Shown here: one piece after another, positions 34,301 to 46,000 of the stretch | Layout: the number at the start of each line of letters is the position of its first letter | How positions within the stretch are numbered: position 1 is the stretch's first letter | Assembly (NCBI GenBank): GCA_037389465.1 | Contig: JAZARR010000175.1 | Coordinates: 62,001-126,000, forward strand | Direction of reading: 5' to 3' | DNA: 64,000 bases | Origin: Baylisascaris procyonis | Taxonomy: Eukaryota > Nematoda > Chromadorea > Rhabditida > Ascarididae | The notes under the pieces: model-generated | Databases searched by the model: none | What the model was told of the DNA's origin: nothing | What the model saw: only the letters and a program-made list of their open reading frames with translations | Program-made: the position numbers and the translations under genes

Positions 34301-36972
34301 TTCTGAAAAAAAGGAGCCACAAATTTATATTTTTTGAATGTGAGTTTCGCTTCTAGGAATATCTTTGTTCAGCTTAGTTGGCCATGAGTGGTAATGTTTT
34401 TGGAGAAAGTAAGAGGATATAAATATAAGAATGGGGAGCATAATCGGCATTATTTTTTCCATTATGGTAAAATCGAAGTAAATAAATTGAGAGGTTGAAT
34501 CTCAGATAATGAACAATGAAATCATATTGCAAAGATTTTTTTTTTTTGAATTGGCGACTAATCTTTTCACTCTTTCTCTCTACTCATCCCCAAAATCAGC
34601 GTTCAGCTGGAAGAAGTTTCGTTTCCTAAGAGAGGAGGGGGTTGGTGAACTGTGTGTATGTGCATACAGGCAAGTTGTTATGGTAGGCGGGACCGGAGTC
34701 GATCGTACCTCCGAGCGGTGTTTCACAGCCCAGTGGAGGAGGCTTGCCGGAGCAGATCGTACTTCAGGAAACCGAAGGAATGGGCATCGAGCTTACCGGA
34801 GCGCCTACCGCTTCAATGTTTGCCAATTTTGGGTAGGTTGTAACGCCGACTACTAAGTGTCGTATCGTGCAACTAGGTACCAATTTCTGCTTAGATGTTC
34901 AGCTATGCAATAAGAGATCATTGTGCAATGTGCAATGATCTATTTTCGGGTGACTTCGAAAGTGCGTTTGCATATTTGTGTATATCAGTGCTTGGAGCTG
35001 GCTATGCTTGCATCCAAATAAAAAGATATTCCTTGCACTGAAGCTCGAACTTGTGCTTGTTGCACCTAAACAGGAAGATATTTTTTATGTGGAAGCTCGA
35101 ACCCGAACTTGAAGTTTTGTCTTCATGTGATCAACAAACGATTCTTTTCTGAAATATGCAATAACTGCTACTCGAACATATTGAATATGTTTAGCATGAG
35201 TTAACTGTTTTTTATGGAAGCAGCAACTGGTGTATAGGAAATACGATGTATTTATCCCAGGGTTTCGATTTATAATTGTTAATGCGGAAGGGATTATGAT
35301 TGAATACAGTGCTTCCGTTCAACTTCGTTTGGTCTTGAATGTGCAGCTGTGGCGATGATGGGAGTGGATTTAATATTCTTTATGCAGAATGGGGAAGTAA
35401 TTAATGGAGATTTGGATTTTTCTATTGTACAAATACGTAATACTGGTTGGGAATTTTCCATTTTGCAACTTTATCGGTCATTTATGGCTGTTATATAGAG
35501 AGTATTAAAGTTAATAGAGAGGAGATTAGCACATCGAAGATTTTTGAGAAATTGTCAATGTAAACCTGCATATTATAGGAGAATTTATTCTTTGGAGCCA
35601 CCCGGATGAAGTGGTAAAACTGTGAGCATCATTGAGGAATCATATTGGAATACAGTTCTTGTTTGTAGTTCTTTGCAGAGTTTTATATTTTAATTGCAGT
35701 GAAACTTTTTACAAGCGCTCACTTAGATCGCTACTCCTTTCCTTTTCCTCCATCCTTGCCTCATTTCATCCCCTTTCCTATGCCTAGTAAGAATGAGATG
35801 AAGAATCCTTCGATTCTTTATGTAGATTTTTTATTGCACTTATAACCACATTGGATTCTTTATTGACCAGTTGCTGATATATTGAGGGATTTTCTCGAAA
35901 GAATAGTTCTTGAGAGATTTCAAAAAATTTGAATTGTATCGCTGCGATGACTTTTTTTCAGTTAAATTCTAAGATTTTAAAGGCATTTTGAGATATTTAT
36001 GATTTCGTTGATTGAGACTATTTTATCTGAGATGAGAGACGTTTTCATATTGTAAGAAAAGAGGGAAATGAAGTTTTCATTGTGTTCAATGCTGATATTA
36101 TTTGAAATATGAAACAAAATGATGATTTAATTGTCGGGTGAGAAAGTGATTTAGGAATATATCAATGTATAGCATAGTTGTATATACATATGTGTGCATA
36201 ATTAAATGAGATGATCGTAGGGAAGAATCGTTGCAGTTAATAGCTGGATCGTCATTGAAAATTGATGAATTCCATTGTTTTTAGTGCTATTTTAAGGTGT
36301 GATTGCAGCATTGAGTACGAACTTAGCTCGCTATCAAATTAAAGCAGTTATTCAGAGGTTTTATTTGGATGTTATTTAGGTTTAAGTTGGATTGATGCCG
36401 TACTAGTGCTATGAACCTTAAATATGTCACTTTTTATTAGTGTTATAACACAAATTAGTCGTTTTTTATTGGTTTTATAACAGAAGTTTGTGTTTTTTAT
36501 AAGTGTTATAACACAAATTTTTCATTTTTAAGCTAATCTTATCCGATTCGCAGATGGAGATTCGTTGTTGCGTTTGCATGCTACGCGTCATCTCTATGTT
36601 TGTTTAATTATCGCTGCTATATGATCGATTATTTTGACGTTTTTCTTTATCACTAATCGGCTAACAACTAGGCTGCCACCTATCTGTATGTGGGATTGGT
36701 TTGCCGCATACGGAATGTCACAATCTAACCAGCAGTCATTCCGTATGCACGAACTTTTTTCGTTTTATTTAATACTTGCTGGGAAAAGTTACCACCGTTA
36801 TGTGGATGAGCGATAAAATGTAAACTTTTTGTTGTAAAGGGCTGTATTCAAAAAATATTCCTTCTTTGTTGTACAATAACGGCTAACTGTCGGGTGGGTA
36901 GGAGACATGGAGATCGGGTAGATTTAAAAGTATTATTGTTTAAGTAAAACTTTGAGATGTTTATTTTTTCAG

Positions 36973-37038
<66 letters not shown>

Positions 37039-40000
37039 TGTTGGCAGCGACCCACATTTGTTTTTGAATGTTTTAGTGAAGGGATTTATAAGAACTTCGG
37101 AAGTGCAGTTTTCGTCTAATGCTGTTTTAGCCGATTGAAATGCTTTTCAATTATATTCTCTCTTGTGGCTTGAAATGGAATTTCTTTTCAGTATTTTTGG
37201 TATAGATATAGATGATGCTGATCTATGTGATTGTAGTTCATAAAAGAGGGACGTATAAAGGAAACGCAAAAGTAGTCTTAATTAGAATGGTAATTTAAAT
37301 CACAGAGGATGCGGTTTTTTTGCTCCAGGAAGTATAATATTATCATTTTTCGGTGGAGAATGCGAAGAGATGATTGCATTTTAACCTCCCGATGATAATT
37401 TTTAATGGTTTATGCGGTGCGTAAAATATCATCCGAAACTGTTATATATCTTTTTTAAAATGCATGGATAATAAAAATATTGGTGTGTAGCATGGCGAGG
37501 AGCAAGCGCTTGATTCACTAAGTCATTTGGAGCTCGATGGTTTTGGGGAGAGACTTAGCGAGGAGGATGTTGGACGGTTGGTACGACGCATCGACACTGA
37601 GGATGCGCATCAGCTAAAACAACAACTCAAGTAGATTCAGCACTTTTCATTGTTTTTCTGCATTAATTGAAGATGTGCCTAACATTTCTTATCTCGAAAG
37701 TTGCACAATTTTTTAAAGAGGCTGAAAGAGAAAACACAAAGTTTGTTGCTCTAAAAAAATACTTATTCATTAATTAAACGTGCAATCTGCAAGACTCACT
37801 CTTCCCTACCTCGTCTTAAAACTATAGGGGTGGAGGAGGGAGGCAGGTGGGTGATGAGGGTTGGATTAGATTTTCAGTAATAACTGAGTAGAATGTTTAT
37901 ATGCGTTCGATTCAAATCTTTTGGATGGGTCTGTGAATATCATAAAATTTGGATTAATATTTTTTCGGTACATAAAAAATGAGGATGGAGGAAAGACAGG
38001 AAGGAAGAAAAGAAAGAGCAGCTGAATCCGTAGTGAGGGATTTTGACTTTTTTTGCCTTCAGGAAAATAGAGTCATAACGAATTGCACGTTACTTTCGTG
38101 TTGGAATAAATGAAGAAAATCTTAACTTGCAAGTGGCACGTCCCCAACTGTGTATTTATAGTTGTCCTTTTTTTATATTTTTGAGTTGAAAATGTGAAGA
38201 TGAGTTTCCTTTTCGTTTGATCTTTGCTTGATCCGTAGGGAAAAAAGTTTCAAGAGAGATTATCTTTTTGTAATTTCTTAGCAGTAATGACTCTTCATAA
38301 CAGTTTCTGTCATCTTCTCAGCAGGAAATAATCTAATATATACTAAAATTGAATGACAGAGTTCCACTGATCTCGCGATTTCTTTTTGGGAGTCGCTATT
38401 TCGATGATCTTAGTTTTATTGATTATACATGAATTCTATTAGTTTCATTCGATTTGCCTCTATTCAGTTGAGTCATACATTTTTTTTTCTCTTTTCTAGC
38501 TGAAACAGAAAAAAAATCAAAGCATCGCCTGAGGGAAGCACCGATTGGCAAGTTGGCTATGAAGCTTTCATGTAATAGTGGTGTGAGATGTTGAAAGACG
38601 CCTCGCAATGTAAATCTTTTTATGGTATTGAAAAAAGAGAAACGCTACACGAGAGATTCTATTCATTGCATTGAAAATAATGCAATGAAATGCCATCGAT
38701 GTAAATTGCTAAATGAAAATACGGTGATCAACGGTGCCGATCGGTATTTTCGTCGTTGTATCGCTGTCAATGTTTCAGTAATTTAGACATATAGTTATTA
38801 TGTGGTAAGCGAACTTCAATTGCTTCTCAATAGTCATTCAGTATCTTTCAGAATTAGATTATGGTTTAAGAGTTTGACTTTCAACAAATTATCTATGTTT
38901 ACTTTCCTCCTTTCCCATTACCTTCCAAATAGCGGACGAATTCAAGAGCTGAGTTCGGGAACTTCTTAGTTTTGTACACCGTCTACTTTGAAATTTTGCT
39001 CCTTTATTATTTTTTCCAGCTTACCGCCTAGTGTTTTCTTCACTTCTGGCCCTCTTCTCGGAGGTGTAGTCATGCCTACGTCAAACATTGCACATCCCAG
39101 AGTTTTTTTTTATTGTGGCGTACTTCTGTATATTGAAAATATTCCATGCTAATTTTCAGTTTTTCAGTGCTGTTGCTTTTTGATGTAAAAATTTTCTGAC
39201 AAACGTTGCAGCAGATTTTTATCTTATTCTGTTATATTTTGGGATTGGCTATTGTTCAATGTGTGAGTGATGTACTCTAAAAGCTTTTGTGATCATAACG
39301 ACTATTTATAACATTGGTCTTGTTTAATCATCAAATAATTTTTAAGTTAAATTTACCAGAATTAAAAAGAAAAGAAACGATGATGGATGAGCAAATGCAA
39401 TTTTTTTGTGCGCAAACACGTTTTCCTATAGTATGATAGTAACTCCGAATTGAATCAATATAAGCGCATCGAATGGTATAAAGTTTATTCTTTGGCGAGG
39501 TTTATCCACTCTTCGGTGTGCTTGTCTTTACACGATATGGTCATTCGAAGACGATCCTACCATACCTCACAGATTCTTTCCTTTATTTGTGTATGACTAT
39601 TATTTTCCATCTTGTTAATCTTCTTTTATGGTTTTTCCATCGTTCCTCACAGGAATGTGGAAAGCGAATATTTAAGTAGAAATTTCTTCCATAGTAATTT
39701 CATTTGAGCATCTCATTTTGGTCCCAAGAAAGATGTCGTGTTCGTAATAGTGTTGTGTTCATTATTGCTTCTCTTCAAGATTTACCAAAGTATTTGAGTG
39801 CGAATAGTTGTATTCGGGTGTTGAGTGCTTGTCTGAGTCCAGCTGTTCGAAAATGGCTCCAAGCCGTTCAATTACGCGCCGAGTTAAGGAAATTGAATTG
39901 AAAACTTAAATTATCACATAATTATGATATGTTCGTTTGTTTAAGCGATGAAATTACATCAAATATGGTATGCGGAAATTTCGGTTTTGTTGAGGGAAAT

Positions 40001-43000
40001 ATTTTATAAAAATTTGTTTTGATACAATTCTGTCAATAATCCAGGTAGAATTGAATGCGACATATTTTCTTCACTTGGCGATCAGCGCTAATATCTGATT
40101 TCATTGTGCTCTACAGTTCAAAATTTTGTGGGGAGCGTGTAATTTCTGCTTTTTATTCTTCACATTTCCTAGTAAAGATGTGTGGGGGGCAGGGGCAAAG
40201 AAAACTGAACTCACATTTGAGGTATGAACATGTGAGCTTTGTTTTTCCGATGTATGCTCTAACCGACTGAGCCATCATGTGGCTGTTCGTTTGCCATTAG
40301 TTGATTGTTTCCCTTTAGTCCAAGCGCGCATAAAATGCAAGAGAACTAATGAGCAAAAATTTGCGTATCACTGCCTGTAAACATCGCTCATCGTATATCT
40401 TGTCATTGAACTCTGAGCTAGACTCAAATAGATCTTATCATAAACATTAGCCATTTATATACAAACTCATCAGTTTTTTGGTGACTTTGGTGTAATTCGT
40501 GGAAGGGAACTTTATTCGTAGAGGTTTGTTCAATTTATGCTTTCTAATCGAAGGTGTGCTGAATGATTTTCAGTGAAATTATATCGCTTAAATCATTTTA
40601 TGATGATGGTATCCGACCATTTATAGTTGGTTTATATTGCCTATGAGGAAGGTTAGAGTATTTGTTTCAGATTCGTAGCGGGTGTAATCCAACGTGAGCG
40701 TCTTCCAGCTTTCGAACGTCTTCTGTGGCGTGCATGCCGAGGCAATGTCTTCCTACGACAATCGGAAATTACCGAACCACTAAGTGATGCGGTCACGGTT
40801 GGTGTTTGCTTTGAATGAGGTCTTGATGAAGAATAAATAATCGGCAGTTATTATGTAATGAAAGGGGCCAACTTGATCCAGGGGGAATGGAAAGGAATTA
40901 GCGACCTAGACGAGTCCTTGAACTACGTCATTCGTTTCTTGAACTCAGATTTCGAAGTTAAGAGGGAAGCTTAAGAACTTGTCCATCTCCGCGCACTTCG
41001 GGCCATGCTGTGGGCTGAAACAAGCAATATAGCGCTTTTGAAACGCTGTTTTTAACATTGACTAGTCCTAAGGAGATAAAAGCACCAAGGAGTTGTCTGG
41101 TTTTCTTGAAGAAAGTAGGGAAGAGTACTTGATATAGGAAAGTAGAAAATGCTTAATATGGGAAGATGGAGGAGAATGGGGAAAGGGTGGGGATGAAAAG
41201 AGATTTGAGGATAACAGCGCGAAATAAGATCGAATCGCGTCGACAGATAAAAGCCGATGGTTATGGTTCGATATATTTTTGCCTGAATTGACTTTTTATC
41301 AAAAAACATTGAGGGAATTGTTTTCTTTTCCATTGAGGTTTTAACGTTTGAAGACGTCGTTTCATTTTTTCAATGGTTAATCGTTGTTGCTTTCATAATT
41401 TACGTTCTATTCCTCACAGTTTTTCTTTCAATTTTCAATTACTTTTCACCGCTCATCTTTATCACTTCGAACGTTTCGGTTTTCATTCGTTTATTCGTTT
41501 AGTAATACGAAAAAAAAGCAACAGAAATAGAATATTCAAAAATTCCGTTCGTCTTTTTCACTCAAGGATTTCTATTTAATGATGTTTTTTTTACGTTGCG
41601 GATTTTTTTATTTTTTTTTTAAATTCATCCTCTTTACTTATCTCTTTGTGGTCTTATTTTTCTTTGTTTTATTAATCTTTGTTAACCGCTATCATTGGTG
41701 TATGCATCACTTTTTCAATGGCAGCCTCATGTGTGATGTTATTTGCAGGGCGATCCGATCAACAAAACTGTTTTCATCATTTTCTTCCAAGGAGATCAGT
41801 TGAAAACTCGCGTCAAAAAGATCTGTGAAGGGTTCGTGTTGATCTATTAAAAACTTTATTGCATTTATTGCCAATTGTTTTTTATTGTTGTTCGTTAAGC
41901 TTTACTGTGGTGCTTGCTTCTTTTTTATTACACATACCTGTGGCCATATGCAAATGTTTAGGACGAGAAGAAATTTGTTACCTTTTTTTGATTTTTTCTA
42001 AAATCCTCTCCCCAAAGAGTTGCGGGAAGTTCTTCATTTGAAAACATTTTGCTAACCACAACTGGAAGCAAATTGTTCGGGTAATTGTCAAAACAAGTTT
42101 CACAAAAGTTTTCAACGCGCAAAGCCTGAAATAATACATGTGTTTTTAATAATTCTCATTGTTTTTCATAGTATTCAGCAATGGGGAGGAGGTTATGGTT
42201 TCAATGTGGTATTATGAAATAAGTGCAGATTGTTTAGTTTGTTTGCAGTTTCCGAGCGACTCTCTATCCATGCCCGGATACACCACAAGAGCGACGAGAA
42301 ATGTCGATTGGTGTTATGACGCGTATTGAGGATCTCAAAACGGTGCTAGGACAGACACAGGATCACCGACATCGCGTTTTGGTGCTGTATTTCCTTTCGT
42401 TTTATGATGCATTCGGTTATATTGACAGCAGTTCTTCGATATTCGTCACACTTATGAATGAGTGATAATTTGTTGATATGCCCAAAATTTGCCCACTCAG
42501 CTAGTAGGCTGTGAGCATAAGGAATCTAGCTTGGATACAATGTCATTGGTATGCTTGTGTTGTGTTGTTTCCAAGTGTTGTTTATTGCTTTCAGGATATA
42601 GTAGGATCTATAATAGCGTCATGTTGTTGGCTTGAAATGGTTTTTTGTTCTCTTTGCTTATCTGTGAAATGTGTTGGTATAGGTCAGACAGCGTATCGCT
42701 CAGTGATATATTTTCCTGGTGAAGAAAGAGAGGCTTTATAAGTGAATGGGGATTGTTTGGTAGAGGATTCCTGGACCATGACGGTATATTCAGGAAATGA
42801 AATATTACGGAACTCCTTCCAGCAGATTATCTAATATGGTTTGTTACTGCAAGGGGGAGGAGGAGGGGAAAGGAAGGAGGGGGTGCCGGTTGACTGAATC
42901 GTCAAAAGGCGAACATTGAGGTTGCAGGTGGCTGCGTCGAAGAACGTACGTATGTGGTTAACCAAAGTTCGCAAAATTAAGTCGATTTATCATACGTTGA

Positions 43001-46000
43001 ATCTGTTCAATTTGGATGTCACTCAGAAGTGTCTCATTGCGGAGTGTTGGTGCCCAGTTGCCGATTTGGATCGCATCCAACTCGCTCTTAAAAGAGGAAC
43101 GGTAAATTCATCGCTTTATTTGCTTCATTTTAATAGGTTCTAAAAATTCGGGATGATTTTTAAATAGATTATTTAAAAATTTGAAATATCTGCCGCTAAT
43201 ACCGGTTGAATGAATTGAGTCGAAATGAATTGAATCGAATCGAATTAAATTAATTTAGGTAGAAAGCACTAATCGAATGAATCCATCATTTCGGATGTAC
43301 TCTTAACTGTTATAAGAACATTCGGATGGAATAAGTTAAAGAATATTTGCCCTTGTTACGTTTCTTTCCCCTATATGTGCATAAACTATCTGAACAATTT
43401 GTTGTGCATGTCTCTACCAGTTTATTGTCGTTCATCCGCATTTATGTTTTATGTGGGGGGTGCAAAAGGAACATATGCCTAGTTTTTATTCGTAGTATTG
43501 TAGAACGAAGTTAGGTGAATAACCACTCGGTTATAATGGAGATTTCACTTTATTAGTATCTTTAATGGAAGTTGCTCTAATTATTCCGTATATCGCAAGT
43601 GGCAGAATTTTTTAGTAACGATTAAGTGAGTGTTTTTTCAAGCTGTGGATTCCAGGAAGAATCCGGAAGCACGGTTCCATCTATCCTCAATCGGATGTCT
43701 GATTCGACAGAACCGCCTCCTACTTATCACCGAGTGAATAAGTTTACACGCGGTTTTCAAAATATTGTCGATTCATATGGAATTGCATCGTATCGTGAAA
43801 TAAATCCAGGTTTATCATTGTTTTCTGTTTTGATCGGATGGGGATGACCTTGGGTCTTAAGGACTTTTTCCTTTATTATTCAATGTTGCAGAATTGAAAG
43901 AAGCTCATTTCATCGATAAAGCGAGGAATATTTTTATATGCAAATTTTGAAAGAGTTTTTTGCTGCTTTGATGTACAATATTTTGTGTGATCAAAAGGTT
44001 TATTGCAGCACCATATACAATGATAACGTTTCCATTTTTATTCGCTTTGATGTTCGGTGATCTTGGTCATGGCATGGTGATGCTTCTCGCTGCTCTCTTC
44101 TTCATTCTCAAGGAAAAGCAGCTCGAGGCTGCGCGAATCTCAGATGAGGTAATATCTTTGAAATTTTGGAAGGATATGCCAGCTGATTTTAAGTTTAGTG
44201 TGTCGTAAAGTGGTACATTAATTTAGGAAGTTGCTGACATTGTATACCAATAAAGTGGACGTATTGGGGAAGCAGTTGAACACATTTCTTAGGTGTCCTT
44301 ATTGAAGAATATAAACAAATTTTTATCTGCGAGCATGCACATTCCTGCAGGTGTAAACGCTGCCGCTTTATTGAAACTTTTTTCTGATGATAATTGTTGT
44401 CTGATGATAATTGTAGGCGGTTTTCCACCATGTCTGTGCTATACTTTAAACCCCGAATTAGGGTGTAAAAAGTCCAGTTTATTTGTGCGCTTGATTAGTG
44501 TTTATGAGCTGGATAAAGTTTTGTTTGTTGGGGAAGAATATTTCTGTTAATGACCCTCAAGTTTTTTACTGCTTATAGAAATGTACGTATAAAATATGTG
44601 TAGGTAGGAGATTGTGCAGCAAATTTCTAGCATAAGCTGTATTGCTTATAGAGTTGATGATTGAGGTGACGGCACTCATTTGCCGTTCTTGAGTTCGAAT
44701 GATTTTCTGCACAATCCCTCTTTCTGTTCTCTGGAGTGCTGTATTGCCAAATCTGCCATTCTCTTTCCCTTTTATCTCGTGCAATATCCTTTCGCCGAAT
44801 TAGTTTGCTCTTCTCTACGTAATTTTCTTTATCAGATATTCCAAACGTTCTTCGGCGGTCGTTACGTTATCTTTCTGATGGGTTGCTTCTCGGTCTACAC
44901 AGGCTTCATATACAACGATGTATTCAGCAAATCATTCAACTTATTTGGCAGTTCATGGCGTAATATATACACAAAGCATTTTCTCGATGAACAACAGCCT
45001 GAACGATTCCTCATGTTCACACCTGAATACGCTTATTATAATGTTGTAAGTTGATATTATCGTATGCGTTATTTTATATTCATTAGCAGTTTAGCATACA
45101 TACATGCGGGAGTTTATACTCAATCCAGCGGACGCAAATAATTAGAGAGTTTGGTTAGATTCCGTTTATCAGTTTGGTTTTATAATCTTCTCAACAGACG
45201 TTCAATTTCGGCGTATCCGACGGGTTAGGCGAACGCTAATTGACGAGGCCTTTTTAGATTCTCTTCGACAAATTTTACCGACCGTGGCTTTCCTGATGTT
45301 GTGTCACAAGTAGATAAGCGAGCTAGCAACCGCTTGCATGAATAAGGAAAGAGACATTACTGCTGTTCTGTTTTTACAGTAATTTCAAAAAGCTCTATTA
45401 TGATAACGTCCTCTCTTTTTGCGGTGGTTTACAGAAAGTCAATAACACTTGGTTTATCAATGTAGGTGTATGTCGAGTTATTTATAACATTGAATTACAG
45501 TCAGTTGGACCGTATCCGATGGGCGTTGATCCGGTGTGGAATCTTGCCGAAAATAATAAACTCAGTTTCTTGAATTCGTTGAAAATGAAAACTTCGGTGA
45601 TTATTGGGATTTCGCAAATGACTTTCGGAGTGCTTCTCAGCTACCAAAATTATAAGTTTGTTTTCCAATATCCCTTCTTTTCCAAGATTGTGTTTTATTG
45701 GTCTTAAATAGTGATAGTGGCACCGTTTCATAGAAGAGTGATAGGGCAGTAAATATCGAAGTATTTGCTTTTGTTTGTGCTGTCTCTTGAGGTACATTGT
45801 TTTAATCGTCGATTGCTTTTTTTGTTTGCTTTCTTTTGTCTCTAAGTAACTGCAATAATGTATTAGCACGTATAGAATTTATACTTTAATTGCACAAAAG
45901 AACCAATAACTATTTAAGGGATTCTCCTCTCTCCGTATTAATTTCGAATTTTCGATCTCGGTACCAACTTTCAGCTTTTATTTGTAGGATATAGTGACTG

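Noticed and set aside
34509..34856. 115-codon frame overlapping alternative exon 4b
   Set aside because: It is a different frame from exon 4b. Used as an exon from the nearby CATACAG acceptor it would leave in phase 1, which does not fit the constant exon at 40671.
39722..39756. 35-nt segment with phase 0 to 2, as a possible fourth alternative exon 4
   Set aside because: The splice sites are weak, it is far shorter than the other three, and it encodes nothing like them. The phase match is a one-in-three coincidence.
44668..44706. B-box-like GAGTTCGAATG suggesting a tRNA
   Set aside because: No A-box at the right distance upstream and no cloverleaf pairing.
45380..45465. Exon-like segment after a good acceptor (TTTTTACAG) between the exons at 44836 and 45501
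   Set aside because: The frame required by phase 0 begins with a stop, and the flanking exons already encode a continuous family sequence.
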